DNA of 64,000 bases from Panulirus ornatus (taxonomy: Eukaryota > Arthropoda > Malacostraca > Decapoda > Palinuridae): contig NC_092225.1 of assembly GCF_036320965.1 (NCBI RefSeq), positions 58,759,924-58,823,923 of the forward strand, written 5' to 3'. A program made the position numbers and the translations under genes. Positions 11,216 through 22,590 of the stretch are shown here, piece by piece. Every line of letters begins with the position of its first letter. Position 1 is the first letter of the stretch. The notes beneath the pieces are model-generated. The model was given only the letters and a program-made list of their open reading frames with translations. It searched no databases and had not been told where the DNA came from.

Positions 11216-11776
11216 TAGCAGAGATCTCGTTCAAGAGATGGGGCCCCCACTAGTGAAGAACTCCCACCCCGTACAGTACAAATAGGTACCATGCAGTCAC
11301 ACATGCCCCGTGATATCCACCCCAAGCTAGTGCAAGCAGCCTTCCTCTGCTGCCTGGCAGCAAGCACCCAAGCTGACCCTTGCCACATATCAAACATCGC
11401 CAACGTCGATGAACTTTCTCCCTCTCGTAGCCTGGGATGACCTTGTCTCGCAACTTCCAATTAAGAGGGTCACCTGGAATCCCCTTCCGTGCGCCGAGAC
11501 CCAGCTATACAAAGCACGCTCACAGGATTCCCATGAAGGTAACGGTGAGAAGCAAGGAGAGTCGGGGAGGGAGGGGTGGTCAAGGATTGGCAAGCACGTC
11601 TTTCCCTTCGGCTCGGCAGGATGTCTTGTTTCCCGCTGCTGCGGTGCGCCGTCCGACCTGGAGACTGGTTCTCGACCCGGAGTTATCTCTTGGTCTTGCT
11701 GGGAATGCAAGCAGTAGGTTCCTATCTCTAAGTTTTCACACGCCTCAAGAAACACGAACACACATACATGCTGCTG

Positions 11777-11778
<2 letters not shown>
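11216..11778. other. unique sequence, no gene seen
   Basis: GC content is moderate and short frames exist on both strands. No domain was recognised. Confidence 0.45.

Positions 11779-11822
<44 letters not shown>
11779..11822. repeat. (CA)n
   Basis: About 22 CA units. Confidence 0.96.
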
Positions 11823-11824
<2 letters not shown>

Positions 11825-13330
11825 ATTAGAGTACACAGACACACATTTTAATTCATTTCTACTTAGATATTTACAAAAACAGACAAAGATTTTCCTGCTG
11901 TATGAACTGAATGGAGAATGATCAATTTATTTGTCACGGTCAGCTGAGAAAGTCATATTACAAATTTACTCAGTGAAAAGAACAATAAGAGTGCGTCCAC
12001 ATGTGGCATTCTGTACCCTGGAGACCGAGAACCTGAGAGACCTGGTGCTAGCGGCTGATGGCCTCGCGACAGTCAATAGTTGATCTCGGCAGCGTTGGGC
12101 GGCCGGTTCCTGGCCAGGCACGGGGTGTGGGGAGAGACCGGGGTGGGTACTGTCGTGTTTTACGAGTGGTGGGTGCGGAGCGGAGGGAGGTACAGTTACT
12201 CCGGGCACAGAGTGTATGTAGCTGCTACCTAGCCATGGCGCTAGTAACAGCTGTTATATGGCTACACTTCCGTTGGGGCCTCGATCGGCCAGCAGCACAT
12301 CCAATCTCCAACGTCTCTTACTTCCAGCGCTAGGGATTCTCATTACAGCTGCTGTTGGTGTTAACACCTGTGCGGCAACGTACCGAGGGCCTCGTTGGAC
12401 TATCAATACATCTAATCTTCCGTTACAACGACTCGCTCGCTGCCGTCCAGTCTCCCGAACGCGTGAATTCCATCTTTTCATTACACGTGTGATGCTCATC
12501 TTCTGCCGTGTGGGGTAAACCTGGAGCAGTGGATCTTGTTATGGGCGAAAGTGAATTCAGCTGGAGTGGTATTCGTCCTCTAATGCTGCAGTGTACTCCC
12601 ATATGGCAAGGGTAAATAGTATAGCCGATCTCAAGGTACGTGGGTCAAAAAGGTAAACTAAAAATATATGCTGAAAATGAGACAAGGAGAATTGATGTGA
12701 GGTGCTCATCTATAGATCAGATTCTTGAGAGTTGAAGGGTTACAGGGAGAGGGAAAGATGAAAGAAGTTAGAGAATTTCACTTTCTCTGAACAAGGAAAG
12801 GAGGTGGGATCACAACGGCTAATCTCCGTTTGGTTGCACTGAACACTTTACTGTAGGAAGCAGTAGCCAGTCGCTTGCCGCAAGTCCAAGTGTTTGGGGC
12901 TGAAGCGCACGCAAATGGCTCACGACAGTAGTGGCCGAAATGATATCTGTAGAATAGAGAAAAATAAGAGAAGCCATACCAGAGCAAATGGTGAGGGATG
13001 TTTAAAGATGGCAGCGGATGGGTCTACACGACGGATGGCCTTTGATTTCACTCTGGCTAAGTCAAAGGTGAAAGAAGATCCGCCGCAGATATGCAAGTAG
13101 TAAGTGATTCACACTCGGGCAAGCGGGGCGCCTGTAGATAACCACGGCACCTATGCAACACCCTCAGCTTTTGGGAAGCAAATTGTAATGTTTCTTGTCT
13201 GGGGTTCCAAGGATATAATACCGAACACACAGGTGCGATGGTTCGCTACCCTGGTGTAAAGCACCACAAAGCAACACCTTCCTGCCGCGTATTAAGTGAT
13301 GTTCAAAGGCGACTGCCTCGCAGGCTGCAG
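11823..13330. other. unique sequence, no gene seen
   Basis: Somewhat GC-richer between 12,000 and 12,500. No recognised domain, repeat homology or splice-supported frame. Confidence 0.45.
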
Positions 13331-13364
13331 GTGTGGGCCGGTGTGTTATCCTGGTATCATTCGT

Positions 13365-13725
13365 CAGGTAAGTGTGCGGGACGGTGTGTCAAGGTAAGTT
13401 ATCAAGGTGTAACATGAGGAACAAGTATGGGACACTGTGCCAACTTGGTGTAACCTGTGTTGCAGGTGAGGAGGGTGTTTTTCCTTAGTAGTCTGCCCGT
13501 TGCAAGCGTAGGACAGTATGTTATCTCGGTGTACCGCATGCAGCACGTGTGTAAAGATAGGTTATCTTGGCGCACCTCGTGTTGCAGGCATTGAACGTGT
13601 TGCGTTATCTTAGAGTACCGCGTACAGCAAATGAGGGATGACGTAGTATCGGTGTACCGCGTACTGCTGGTGAGGTACGGTATGATATCTAGGTGTACCG
13701 CGTAGCGAGAGCGTGCGGTGCACAC
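13365..13725. repeat. ~41 bp minisatellite array
   Basis: About eight to nine units, each carrying a GGTGTACCGCGT-like core and a GGTACGGTATGTTATCT-like segment. Units from 13,520 on are closest to each other at about 41 bp spacing; earlier ones are diverged and longer. Confidence 0.85.
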
Positions 13726-14600
13726 CTCACGTTATCAGGAGTCCCCGCCACGCGCCAATGAGCCTCACCAACACATCAACCAGACTCCACACGAGAAACT
13801 CTCACCCATGAATATACAGTGATACAGCCAGCCAGGCCTGGCTGTCACCTGGTGCTAGCTGGAGAGCCTCCAACTCGCTGCAGAAGGTAACATTGAAATC
13901 GACTTGAATGATGTACACAGTCATAGGAAACCTGGTCTTAACTCACTCTCCTGCAGTCTACCAAGGCTTCACGCCACATTTCAAGGCCTTTCTTGACTTC
14001 CATCTCCCTTCAAAAAGAAAAAAAAAATAGGGGGCCGTCCTCATGTGACAATCATACGCTGACCTTACGAAAGTCGAGAGCACTTGACCTTGTTGAGTCA
14101 GTGGAAGGCTCTCTGACTGACGACCTCCTACGCGGTACAATGCTACGCCAGAACTCCTCCTTCCATCCTCCTCCTCCTCCTCCTGCTCTTCCACCACTTC
14201 CTTCATCTTACCAGAAAACAGAAATATCTTTTTTTCTTCCCCTTCGTTTATTAAGACATGCAAGTAATATTTTCAAGGCATCAGAGTCTCTCTCCCAGCA
14301 TCGATCATGCGTGTCTCATATATTATACATGAGGATAATATTATATCCAATGAATTACCCCACCAAGTCATCATTATCAGGTAACTGTTAATTATTCTCG
14401 AGAAAAAAACTGAAGGATTTTCGGGACTTGGGGAGGAGGGGGGCCGTAAATTTTCCGTCTTTGTGGAATGTAATGGAGAGGAAGGTATTCCACACTGTGC
14501 GAATGGTGAAGCGACCTAGCGAGGGAAGCAGGTCCTCCACCCTCCCTTCTCCCCTTCTACCACATGTAGGATAACAGCTGGTTGCACAAACCTGCACCAG
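13726..14600. other. unique sequence, no gene seen
   Basis: A TCCTCCTCCTCC tract lies near 14,165-14,185. No coding region was supported. Confidence 0.45.
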
Positions 14601-14624
14601 CGTCTTGCCTGTTTGACTACAGGG

Positions 14625-15425
14625 TTCTCAAACATGCCCATATAAATACAGGGCGTTGTAACATCCCTGTACGAATACAGTGTTCTCTGGCATGCCTATA
14701 AAACCATAGTGTTCTCTTAAGTATAACTACAGCGTTCTGTATCATACCTGTATAAGTAAAGTGTTCTCTAACATGCCTGTATACGTAAAGTGCTCTCTAT
14801 CATACCTGTATAAGTAAATTGTTCTCTATCATACCTGTATAAGTAAATTGTTCTCTATCATACCTGTGTAAGTAAATTGTTCTCTATCATACCTGATTAA
14901 GTAAAGTGTTCCCTATCATACCTGTATGAGTAAAGTGTTCTCTATCATACTTGTATAAGTGTTCTCTAAAATGCCTGTATAAGTAAAATGTTCTCTATCA
15001 TACTTGTATAAGTGTTCTCTAAAATGCCTGTATAAGTAAAGTGTTCTCTAACATGCCTGTATAACTATAGTCTTCTCTAGCATAGCAATATAACTACAGT
15101 GCTCTCTATCATAACAGAATGATCACAATGTTATCCAACATACCTGTATAATTACAATGTTCTCCAACATACCTGTTATCACTAGATTGTTCTCTAACAT
15201 GCTTGTATAACTACAGTGTTCTATAAAATGCGTGTAAAACTTGAGTTTTCTAAGATTACCATATAAATGCAGTGTTCTCTACCATAAGTAACTACAGTGT
15301 TCTCCAACACACCTGCATAACTACAGAGTTCTCCAACATACCTGCATAACTGCAGTGTCACGTATCTGTATACCTACAGCGTTCTTCCAACACACCTGTA
15401 GAAATACAGAGCTCTCTAAACTCCC
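14625..15425. repeat. 29 bp minisatellite array
   Basis: About 27 units of 29 bp with core CTATCATACCTGTATAAGTA followed by AATTGTTCT. The most homogeneous units are at 14,790-14,950. Divergence increases toward both edges, as expected for unequal exchange. Confidence 0.93.
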
Positions 15426-15960
15426 TTATAAAGTCACCGAGAGAGCAATGCATAAAATCACGTAGCATTTCTTCTTGTTCTTACAACCTCTAGATTATCG
15501 GTTACAATAACTCAAAGCTCGGAACAGTTACAACGCTAAACATCTTACGTTAATGCTAAAGTTTGACCCAAAAAACGAAATGTCGTTGGCCAAACTATTA
15601 CTGCATGCCTGTATTTACATCGAGAATACTTCGTAGGGTTTAAGGACGAAACGATACAACGTCATAATTCCAGTACTGGTGACGCTAACAACCTAAGAAG
15701 ATAAAAGAACCATTGATGAGGACGGTGATCAATACACCTGATACGCCATTACTCTCTAATCGACACACCCTACCGCAACAAACACATGTGATCAACCACT
15801 GAATGCTAAACCTTACTTAGCATGGAGTAAATGATCATGAAGGTACCTCGAGCATTGTCGTGTTAGCAAATGCATCTGACAGCGATGGAAACCATAAATC
15901 CGTATCACAATAACGACAATCAATCTATCATACAAGAATTATTGATCTTAAGCCTACTTC
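15426..15960. other. unique sequence, no gene seen
   Basis: AT-rich sequence between two arrays, with no recognised feature. Confidence 0.45.
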
Positions 15961-15964
15961 ACCC

Positions 15965-16455
15965 AGCTAGCTTCCAGTAACTCTCTGGAATTCTGGCAAC
16001 ACCACGGTAGCAACAACCTCCTGGAACTCTAGTAACATCAGGGTGGTAACAACCTGTAACTCTAGGTAACACCGCACTTTTAACACCCTGTTACTCTGGT
16101 AACATCACAGTGGTAAGATCTTGAAACTTTGGTAACGGCCACGGTAGAAACACCTTTGAAATCCAAGTAACACCCTGGAACTCTGGTAACACTTAGTTCA
16201 TAACACCCTGAAGCCCTAGTAACAATGCACCAGTAACACCCTGGAAGTTTAATAACGCCATATTGTTAACGCCCTGCAACCCCGGTAACACCGCACCAGT
16301 GGAACTCGCACTAACACCGCACCAATGGAACCCCGGTAACACCGCACTAGTAGAACCCCGGCAACATCGCACCAGTGGAGTAACCCCAGTAACACCGCAC
16401 CAGTGGAACCCCAGTAACACCGCACCAGTGGAACCCCAGTAACACCGCACCGGAT
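15965..16455. repeat. 25 bp minisatellite array
   Basis: Units of about 25 bp with TAACACCGCACCAGTGGAAC followed by CCCAG. The right end (16,290-16,455) is nearly homogeneous; the left part is strongly diverged (TAACACCNTGGAACTCTGG forms). Confidence 0.9.
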
Positions 16456-16499
16456 ATTCCTCGGTGAATATCATGATATAATCACCACTACGATGTGTG

Positions 16500-17030
16500 T
16501 TTGAGAGAACTCGCCATTCTTTTGAATCTGATATCAGCGTATTGGTTATCCTGTAAAGTAGTTATCCAAACTTAGGTTATCATGTAAACCAAGTATGTGC
16601 ACCATTGGCTATCCCGCAAACCGGGTATCTGCGCATTCGTTAATCCCGTTAACTTGATGAAAACGCCCTAATTATCCGTGTGAACTCTCTAACGGTCCAC
16701 TACAGCACACTCGAATGCCTGTTAAAAACATACCGTCATCCCACTTAGCTCAGCAAAGGCGCAATAGTTACACACACTCCCAAAAAAATCATTGTAGAAG
16801 CGCAAATGGCTATGCATCGAAACCCTAGCAACTGCGCACTGGCCATAACCCCGACAACCTGGCCGCTGCGCAGTAACCATTACCCCGAGCACCTGGCCGC
16901 TGCGCTCGGGAGCCAACATAACTGGTCAGTCCTGTAAAATACTGGAAAAGCGCATTGGTCATCCGCGCATGACCGTGGACCCCAGGAAGGCGCACTCGGT
17001 CATCAATATAAACAACAACATTCTGGGTTC
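16500..17030. repeat. highly degenerate ~35-45 bp repeats
   Basis: Recurring GCGCATTGGTTATCCxGTAAA-like motifs at irregular 35-45 bp spacing, plus two close copies of a CTGCGC...ACCTGGCCG segment at 16,855-16,905. This is a decayed array. Confidence 0.55.
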
Positions 17031-17154
17031 GTCATCACTAATGTCGAGGTCTTCTGATGAGCTCAGCATGGCCGCTCATGGCAATAAAAAAAAGGGGGTT
17101 AACTTTTTTTCGCCATAGTTTCCGACACGACTGGTTTTTACCAGAACCTGGAGT

Positions 17155-17790
17155 TGAGTTGCGGGGGAGAGATGGGAGGAGAGAGCTGGGATAGGGGAAA
17201 GGAAAGATGAGGTGATATAGGGGAAAGGAACCATGAGATGGAATAAGGGAAATGGAAAGACGAGACAGAATAGGGGAAAGACGAGATGAAATAGGGGGGA
17301 AAGGAAAGACGAAATGGAATAGGGGAAAGGAAAGATGAGAAAGAATAGGAGAAAGTAGAGACGAAATGAAATATTGAAATGGAAAGACGAGATGGAATAG
17401 GGGAAAGGAAAGATGAGAAAGAATAGGAGAAAGTAGAGACGAAATGAAATATTGAAATGGAAAGACGAGATGGAATAGGGGAAAGGAAAGATGAGAAAGA
17501 ATAGGAGAAAGTCGAGACGAAATGAAATATTGAAATGGAAAGACGAGATGGAATAGGGGAAAGGAAAGATGAGAAAGAATAGGAGAAAGTCGAGACGAAA
17601 TGAAATATTGAAATGGAAAGACGAGATGGAATAGGGGAAAGGAAAGATGAGAAAGAATAGGAGAAAGTAGAGACGAAATAAAATATTGAAATGGAAAGAC
17701 GAGATGGAATAGGGGAAAGGAAAGACGAGATGGAATAGTGGAAAGGAAAGACGAAATGGAATAGTGAAAAGGAATGATTAAGAAAAGATG
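17155..17790. repeat. 26 bp minisatellite with 78 bp higher-order unit
   Basis: The basic 26 bp unit resembles GGAAAGACGAGATGGAATAG plus GGGAAA. Three variants (one GATGAGAAAGAATAGGAGA, one GAAATGAAATATTG) alternate to make a 78 bp unit repeated about five times between 17,320 and 17,710. Because 78 is a multiple of three, the minus strand stays open for 295 codons without being a gene. Confidence 0.93.
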
Positions 17791-17995
17791 GAAGAGGTCA
17801 ATCATCCGTGATGATGACCTAAGAAGCCTGAGTTGAGGCTGAAAATGATAACCATAATTAACGATGATGATGATCTCGTCATGATGACCTGGGCGATGAT
17901 GATGATGACGTGGTGGTGGTGTCATGATGACGAGTCATGATGATGCCGCTACTGGTACTGACTGACGTAAACTGATATCTACGACAAACAAGAAG

Positions 17996-17999
<4 letters not shown>

Positions 18000-18077
<78 letters not shown>

Positions 18078-18091
18078 CAGCAGCAGCAGCC

Positions 18092-18155
<64 letters not shown>
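18000..18155. repeat. (GA)n and (CT)n facing inverted tracts
   Basis: About 75 bp of GA, a 19 bp GGCAGCAGCAGCAGCCGG-type spacer, then about 62 bp of CT. The two tracts are exact complements, giving a potential stem of about 60 bp. Confidence 0.97.
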
Positions 18156-18161
<6 letters not shown>

Positions 18162-18505
18162 GACGAGGCCAACTATCCTCCCCAATTGATTTATCTTCCC
18201 AGTTTATTTGCTGTGTACTTGACCTCTCACCCCATACGAGCGTTCTCTCTCGCGTGAAGACCTCGCTTTGCATCTAGTGATAATAGCCACCCGCCCGTTA
18301 TTATACCCCGGCCAGCCAACACAAGGCAACCAGCGTTACGTTTTTGTTCCAATATTCTTCAGGAATATGGCCGACCCGTGTGTCAGCACCCGGCTTATTA
18401 GGAACCTAAAGATGAACTCAGTACAAAAAAAAAAAAAAAGGAACAAGTTTGGGTATGCATTGCGTGTCGATGTGGGGGTGGCTCAGAGCTGTGTATATCA
18501 GTGTA

Positions 18506-18510
<5 letters not shown>
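18156..18510. other. unique sequence, no gene seen
   Basis: Contains a 14 bp poly(A) at about 18,426. Nothing else was recognised. Confidence 0.45.

Positions 18511-18572
<62 letters not shown>
18511..18572. repeat. (CT)n
   Basis: About 31 CT units. Confidence 0.97.
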
Positions 18573-18574
<2 letters not shown>

Positions 18575-19205
18575 CTCACCTTCATTCATTTGAAAGAACA
18601 GGATTCGAGGAATATCACAGATACGCTACGTCAACAGATGTTAAGGCTTTCCCTAAATAGCTTTCTGAACTATATTTTCCAGAAAGCCTTCCTCTCCTAA
18701 CAGCCTCCATCTTATCATATCATTCCTTATATCTTTTCCTTATCATTCTTTTTTTTCCTTATGAAATAATGACATCCGCGTTTAATTTACTCCTTGTGTG
18801 ACCTTCCTTCGCCAGTCCGCTCTTAACTGCAGCGGTCCTCCCCGGCGGGACGGTGCCGGAGCCCCGCGGAGAAGTTCTCGTACATCAGCACCGGCTCGGA
18901 ATAAAGCGGGTATCGTACGGCCGCCCTTATCACCTGGCAATCAGCTGACGACGGTTGGGCAGGTGTAAACGATGATGTAGGAGCCAGGCGTCATGTCGGA
19001 GGAGCGGGGCCGAATGCTTAAGTAGGTGGGATAGAACTGGGACACCGGGGGAGGAAAAGTGACGATGCTGGCGGTGAAATGCGCCCCGTCTTCCCCTGGG
19101 GGTAAACGGTGAGGGGCTTAACGACGGTTAACGTTGCTCCCAGGGTTGAGGCGAAGCTGTGTCTGTTTTCACTTGACATATATCAAATTACATATATGTA
19201 GATAT
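18573..19205. other. unique sequence with a GC-rich patch
   Basis: 18,825-19,130 is markedly GC-rich with many CpG. On the minus strand a TTGCCAG/GTG junction near 18,938 opens a short frame containing YPLYSEPVLMYENFSAGL and ending TAA near 18,828. The plus strand has an equally long open frame. Neither is recognised, so no CDS is claimed. Confidence 0.35.
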
Positions 19206-19540
19206 TTTTCACACATGTTTGCCATTTGCCCGCGTCAGCGAGGTAGCGCCAGGAACAGACGAAGAAGTGGCCTCATTCGCACACATCCACACTTTTAGCT
19301 ATTGTGTAAAATGCGCTGTAACCAATGCCACCACATCCACAGCCAGGCCCCACAGGTCTCTCTGTGGTTTACCTCGACCGCTTCGTATGCCCTGATTCAG
19401 CCCTCTGACAGTACGTCGTCTCCCGTATACCATATCACTCCAATTCGCTCTATCCCTTGCACGCCACGCACCCTCCTGCATATTCAGGCCCCGAATCTTC
19501 AAAGCATCTCTCACTCCCTCCTGCCACCTCCTAGGTGTCC

Positions 19541-19543
<3 letters not shown>
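19206..19543 (-). mobile_element. LINE family B, 3' end
   Basis: The minus strand encodes the C-terminal tail of a LINE ORF: GTPRRWQEGVRDALKIRGLN, then MQEGAWRARDRANWSDMVYG. This clearly matches LINE A (KDGVKKILCDRGLNMQEGER...) but with about a third of residues changed. Its 3'UTR is different (CAGAGAGACCTGTGGGGCCT and on), yet it ends in the same hairpin, CTCGC-TGAC-GCGGG. The 5' truncation point abuts (AT)n at 19,544, behind which lies LINE A2 in the same orientation. It is a sibling family using a common 3' terminus. Confidence 0.8.
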
Positions 19544-19611
<68 letters not shown>

Positions 19612-19616
19612 TTTTT
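19544..19616. repeat. (AT)n plus poly(T)
   Basis: About 50 bp of AT then about 23 T. Read on the minus strand this is the oligo(A)-(TA)n tail of LINE A2, joined to the truncated LINE B. Confidence 0.95.
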
Positions 19617-21163
19617 ATACTTTGTCGCTGTCTCCCGCGTTTGCGAGGTAGCGCAAGGAAACAGACGAAAGAAATGGCCCAACCCCCCCCCCATACACAT
19701 GTACATACACACGTCCACACACGCAAATATACATACCTACACAGCTTTCCATGGTTTACCCCAGACGCTTCACATGCCTTGATTCAATCCACTGACAGCA
19801 CGTCAACCCCTGTATACCACATGACTCCAATTCACTCTATTCCTTGCCCTCCTTTCACCCTCCTGCATGTTCAGGCCCCGATCACACAAAATCTTTTTCA
19901 CTCCATCTTTCCACCTCCAATTTGGTCTCCCTCTTCTCCTCGTTCCCTCCACCTCCGACACATATATCCTCTTGGTCAATCTCTCCTCACTCATTCTCTC
20001 CATGTGCCCAAACCATTTCAAAACACCCTCTTCTGCTCTCTCAACCACGCTCTTTTTATTTCCACACATCTCTCTTACCCTTACGTTACTTACTCGATCA
20101 AACCACCTCACACCACACATTGTCCTCAAACATCTCATTTCCAGCACATCCATCCTCCTGCGCACATCTCTATCCATAGCCCACGCCTCGCAACCATACA
20201 ACATTGTTGGAACCACTATTCCCTCAAACATACCCATTTTCGCTTTCCGAAATAATGTTCTCGACTTCCACACATTTTTCAAGGCTCCCAAAATTTTCGC
20301 CCCCTCCCCCACCCTATGATCCACTTCCGCTTCCATGGTTCCATCTGCTGACAGATCCACTCCCAGATATCTAAAACACTTCACTTCCTCCAGTTTTTCT
20401 CCATTCAAACTCACCTCCCAATTGACTTGACCCTCACCCCTACTGTACCTAATAACCTTGCTCTTATTCACATTTACTCTCAACTTTCTTCTTCCACACA
20501 CTTTACCAAACTCAGTCACCAGCTTCTGCAGTTTCTCACATGAATCAGCCACCAGCGCTGTATCATCAGCGAACAACAACTGACTCACTTCCCAAGCTCT
20601 CTCATCCCCAACAGACTTCATACTTGCCCCTCTTTCCAGGACTCTTGCATTTACCTCCCTTACAACCCCATCCATAAACAAATTAAACAACCATGGAGAC
20701 ATCACACACCCCTGCCGCAAACCTACATTCACTGAGAACCAATCACTTTCCTCTCTTCCTACACGTACACATGCCTTACATCCTCGATAAAAACTTTTCA
20801 CTGCTTCTAACAACTTGCCTCCCACACCATATATTCTTAATACCTTCCACAGAGCATCTCTATCAACTCTATCATATGCCTTCTCCAGATCCATAAATGC
20901 TACATACAAATCCATTTGCTTTTCTAAGTATTTCTCACATACATTCTTCAAAGCAAACACCTGATCCACACATCCTCTACCACTTCTGAAACCGCACTGC
21001 TCTTCCCCAATCTGATACTCTGTACATGCCTTCACCCTCTCGATCAATACCCTCCCATATAATTTACCAGGAATACTCAACAAACTTATACCTCTGTAAT
21101 TTGAGCACTCACTCTTATCCCCTTTGCCTTTGTACAATGGCACTATGCACGCATTCCGCCAAT
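19617..21163 (-). mobile_element. LINE family A, 5'-truncated (copy A2)
   Basis: A 1.55 kb minus-strand copy covering most of the reverse transcriptase domain, the C-terminal tail and the short-type 3'UTR with hairpin CTCGC-AAAC-GCGGG and oligo(A). It has lost the endonuclease half and the first RT motifs; homology with A3 and A5 starts at GATTGGCGGAATGC. The 3'UTR lacks the extra ~270 bp seen in A3/A5 and matches A1 and A4, defining a short-3'UTR subfamily. No target-site duplication was recognised by eye. Confidence 0.9.
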
Positions 21164-21212
21164 GAAGTAATGATAGCTTTGAAAAAATTTTCCCTTGTGG
21201 AGTTAACAGCAC
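19803..21212 (-). CDS. reverse transcriptase of LINE family A, open over 469 codons
   Basis: RNA-directed DNA polymerase that would copy LINE RNA at a nicked chromosomal site. In this ORF, residues 27-46 (YKGKGDKSECSNYRGISLLS) are RT motif 2, AFMDLEKAYDRV (105-116) is motif 3/A with the first catalytic Asp, GLRQGCVMSP (163-172) is motif 4/B, and FADDTALVADS (214-224) is motif 5/C with the catalytic Asp pair. YLGVDL and the LYGCEAW...LRTMCGVRWFDR region follow, then a GHMERMSEERLTKRIYV tail. The first ~17 codons come from flanking DNA, so the annotated start is not the natural one; the family ORF begins with an endonuclease. The fully open frame suggests recent insertion. RTE-like clade is the best guess, from single ORF, APE endonuclease and C-terminal pattern; a phylogeny is needed. 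The ORF cannot mobilise itself without its 5' half. Confidence 0.85.
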   Translation of the reverse strand: MLLTPQGKIFSKLSLLHWRNACIVPLYKGKGDKSECSNYRGISLLSIPGKLYGRVLIERVKACTEYQIGEEQCGFRSGRGCVDQVFALKNVCEKYLEKQMDLYVAFMDLEKAYDRVDRDALWKVLRIYGVGGKLLEAVKSFYRGCKACVRVGREESDWFSVNVGLRQGCVMSPWLFNLFMDGVVREVNARVLERGASMKSVGDERAWEVSQLLFADDTALVADSCEKLQKLVTEFGKVCGRRKLRVNVNKSKVIRYSRGEGQVNWEVSLNGEKLEEVKCFRYLGVDLSADGTMEAEVDHRVGEGAKILGALKNVWKSRTLFRKAKMGMFEGIVVPTMLYGCEAWAMDRDVRRRMDVLEMRCLRTMCGVRWFDRVSNVRVREMCGNKKSVVERAEEGVLKWFGHMERMSEERLTKRIYVSEVEGTRRRGRPNWRWKDGVKKILCDRGLNMQEGERRARNRVNWSHVVYRG

Positions 21213-21554
21213 GTTAAGCTCATCGACCGTACTATTTGTTCACCTAACAATCGCACTCTGTCTATACTTGGTTTCATACTGAACCATATTCAACCATTAC
21301 GTGTACACGTCTTTCAAAGGTTTCGCACTCACACTCTCCATCATCACAAAATATCTAACAAAATCTGCAAAGAAATAAAAATCACATTCAACTCTCCAGA
21401 TGTCCGTCCGAGTACCAGTTTTCCCGTCTTAAACACCACATCACGTAGACCCGCTTGAAAAAAGTGTAAGCAGTAAAAATCAAGCGGCAAATTTCCATCA
21501 CATTCATAAACTTCCTCAGCCGCTGCTCTTTCCTTTAATAGTTCAACTATCAAA

Positions 21555-21557
<3 letters not shown>
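21164..21557. other. unique sequence, no gene seen
   Basis: Flank upstream of truncated LINE A2. Nothing was recognised. Confidence 0.45.

Positions 21558-21625
<68 letters not shown>
21558..21625. repeat. (CT)n
   Basis: About 34 CT units. Confidence 0.97.
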
Positions 21626-21626
<1 letters not shown>

Positions 21627-21654
21627 AGCCACGTTTTTCCCAAAACAATCACTG

Positions 21655-21905
21655 AAATGTTACGACACACGTGCTGTGATCTTACGACATACGTGGTGTG
21701 ATCTTACGACGTACGCGGCGTGACCTTACGACACACTTGGTATGTAATCTGGCTATACATACGGTGTAAATTTGCGTCATACGTGCGGAAATCCTGCTAC
21801 AAATGCGTTGCAATCTTGCGTCATACGTACTGTGACCTTGCGACACACGAGGTGTATTTTTCCGTCAAACGTACTGTGATCTTAGGACATACCGATACAC
21901 TTACC
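21655..21905. repeat. ~23 bp minisatellite
   Basis: About ten imperfect units around GTGATCTTACGACATACGTG. The first three are closest; later units vary (CTTGCGTCATACGT). Confidence 0.8.
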
Positions 21906-21924
21906 TGAAAGATGAAGAGTACTG

Positions 21925-22495
21925 TATTGTGTCGCAAGCTAACAACACAATAAGCGATACAGACTTGTGTTGTAAGATGAGAACACAACAGATGAAGCAG
22001 ACTACTAATTTGTGTCGTGAGCTAAGAACACAAAACACGAAGGAATTGTTTCGTCTTCAGAGAAAAGGGCAAAGTACACTGTGTTATGTCGTGAGCTGGG
22101 AATACAAAATGAAAAGCAGCATGTGCTGTGTAGTGAGCTGATAACACAAGAGACAAAGCAGTGTTGCGTGTCCTGAGCTTAGAACACAGAGAGATGTGGC
22201 CGCCTGCGTAACGAAGGGCTACCACAAAGGTTGAAGCAAATCCTTGCGCTGAGGTCACAAATGGTGCAGTGTTGTGTCGTGGGCTGAGAACACAAGAGAT
22301 GAAATTGTTCTCTCCTGCGTCGCGTGCTAAGAACACAAGAGATGAAGTTGTGTTCTGCTGTGTCGTGTGCTAAGAACACAAGAGATGAAGTTGTGTTCTG
22401 CTGTGTCGTGTGCTAAGAACACAAGTGATGAAGTTATGTTCTGCTGTGTCGTGGGCTGAAAACACCGGAGATAAAGCGGACTGTGTTGTATTCCA
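21925..22495. repeat. 43 bp minisatellite array
   Basis: Units contain TGTGTCGTGTGCTAAGAACA then CAAGAGATGAAGTTGTGTTC. The last four (22,300-22,470) are nearly identical at 43 bp; earlier units are longer and diverged. The array follows directly on the ~23 bp array. Confidence 0.9.
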
Positions 22496-22546
22496 AACAC
22501 AAAACTCACTTCACATCACCGTAACCAATAACTCCTGCCACATTCC

Positions 22547-22549
<3 letters not shown>

Positions 22550-22586
<37 letters not shown>
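22550..22586. repeat. (CA)n
   Basis: About 18 CA units. Confidence 0.95.

Positions 22587-22590
<4 letters not shown>

Noticed and set aside
14625..16455. Regular direct repeats resembling a CRISPR array
   Set aside because: Repeats are contiguous with no unique spacers, units drift, there are no cas genes, and the DNA is clearly eukaryotic.
17038..17925. 295-codon minus-strand frame rich in Phe, Ser and Pro
   Set aside because: Produced by the 78 bp satellite unit; no start context, domain or splice support.
19302..20255. 317-codon plus-strand frame opposite the LINE RT, and similar ones at 50,598-51,404
   Set aside because: Antisense shadows of LINE A; the minus strand (or plus at 50 kb) carries the RT motifs.
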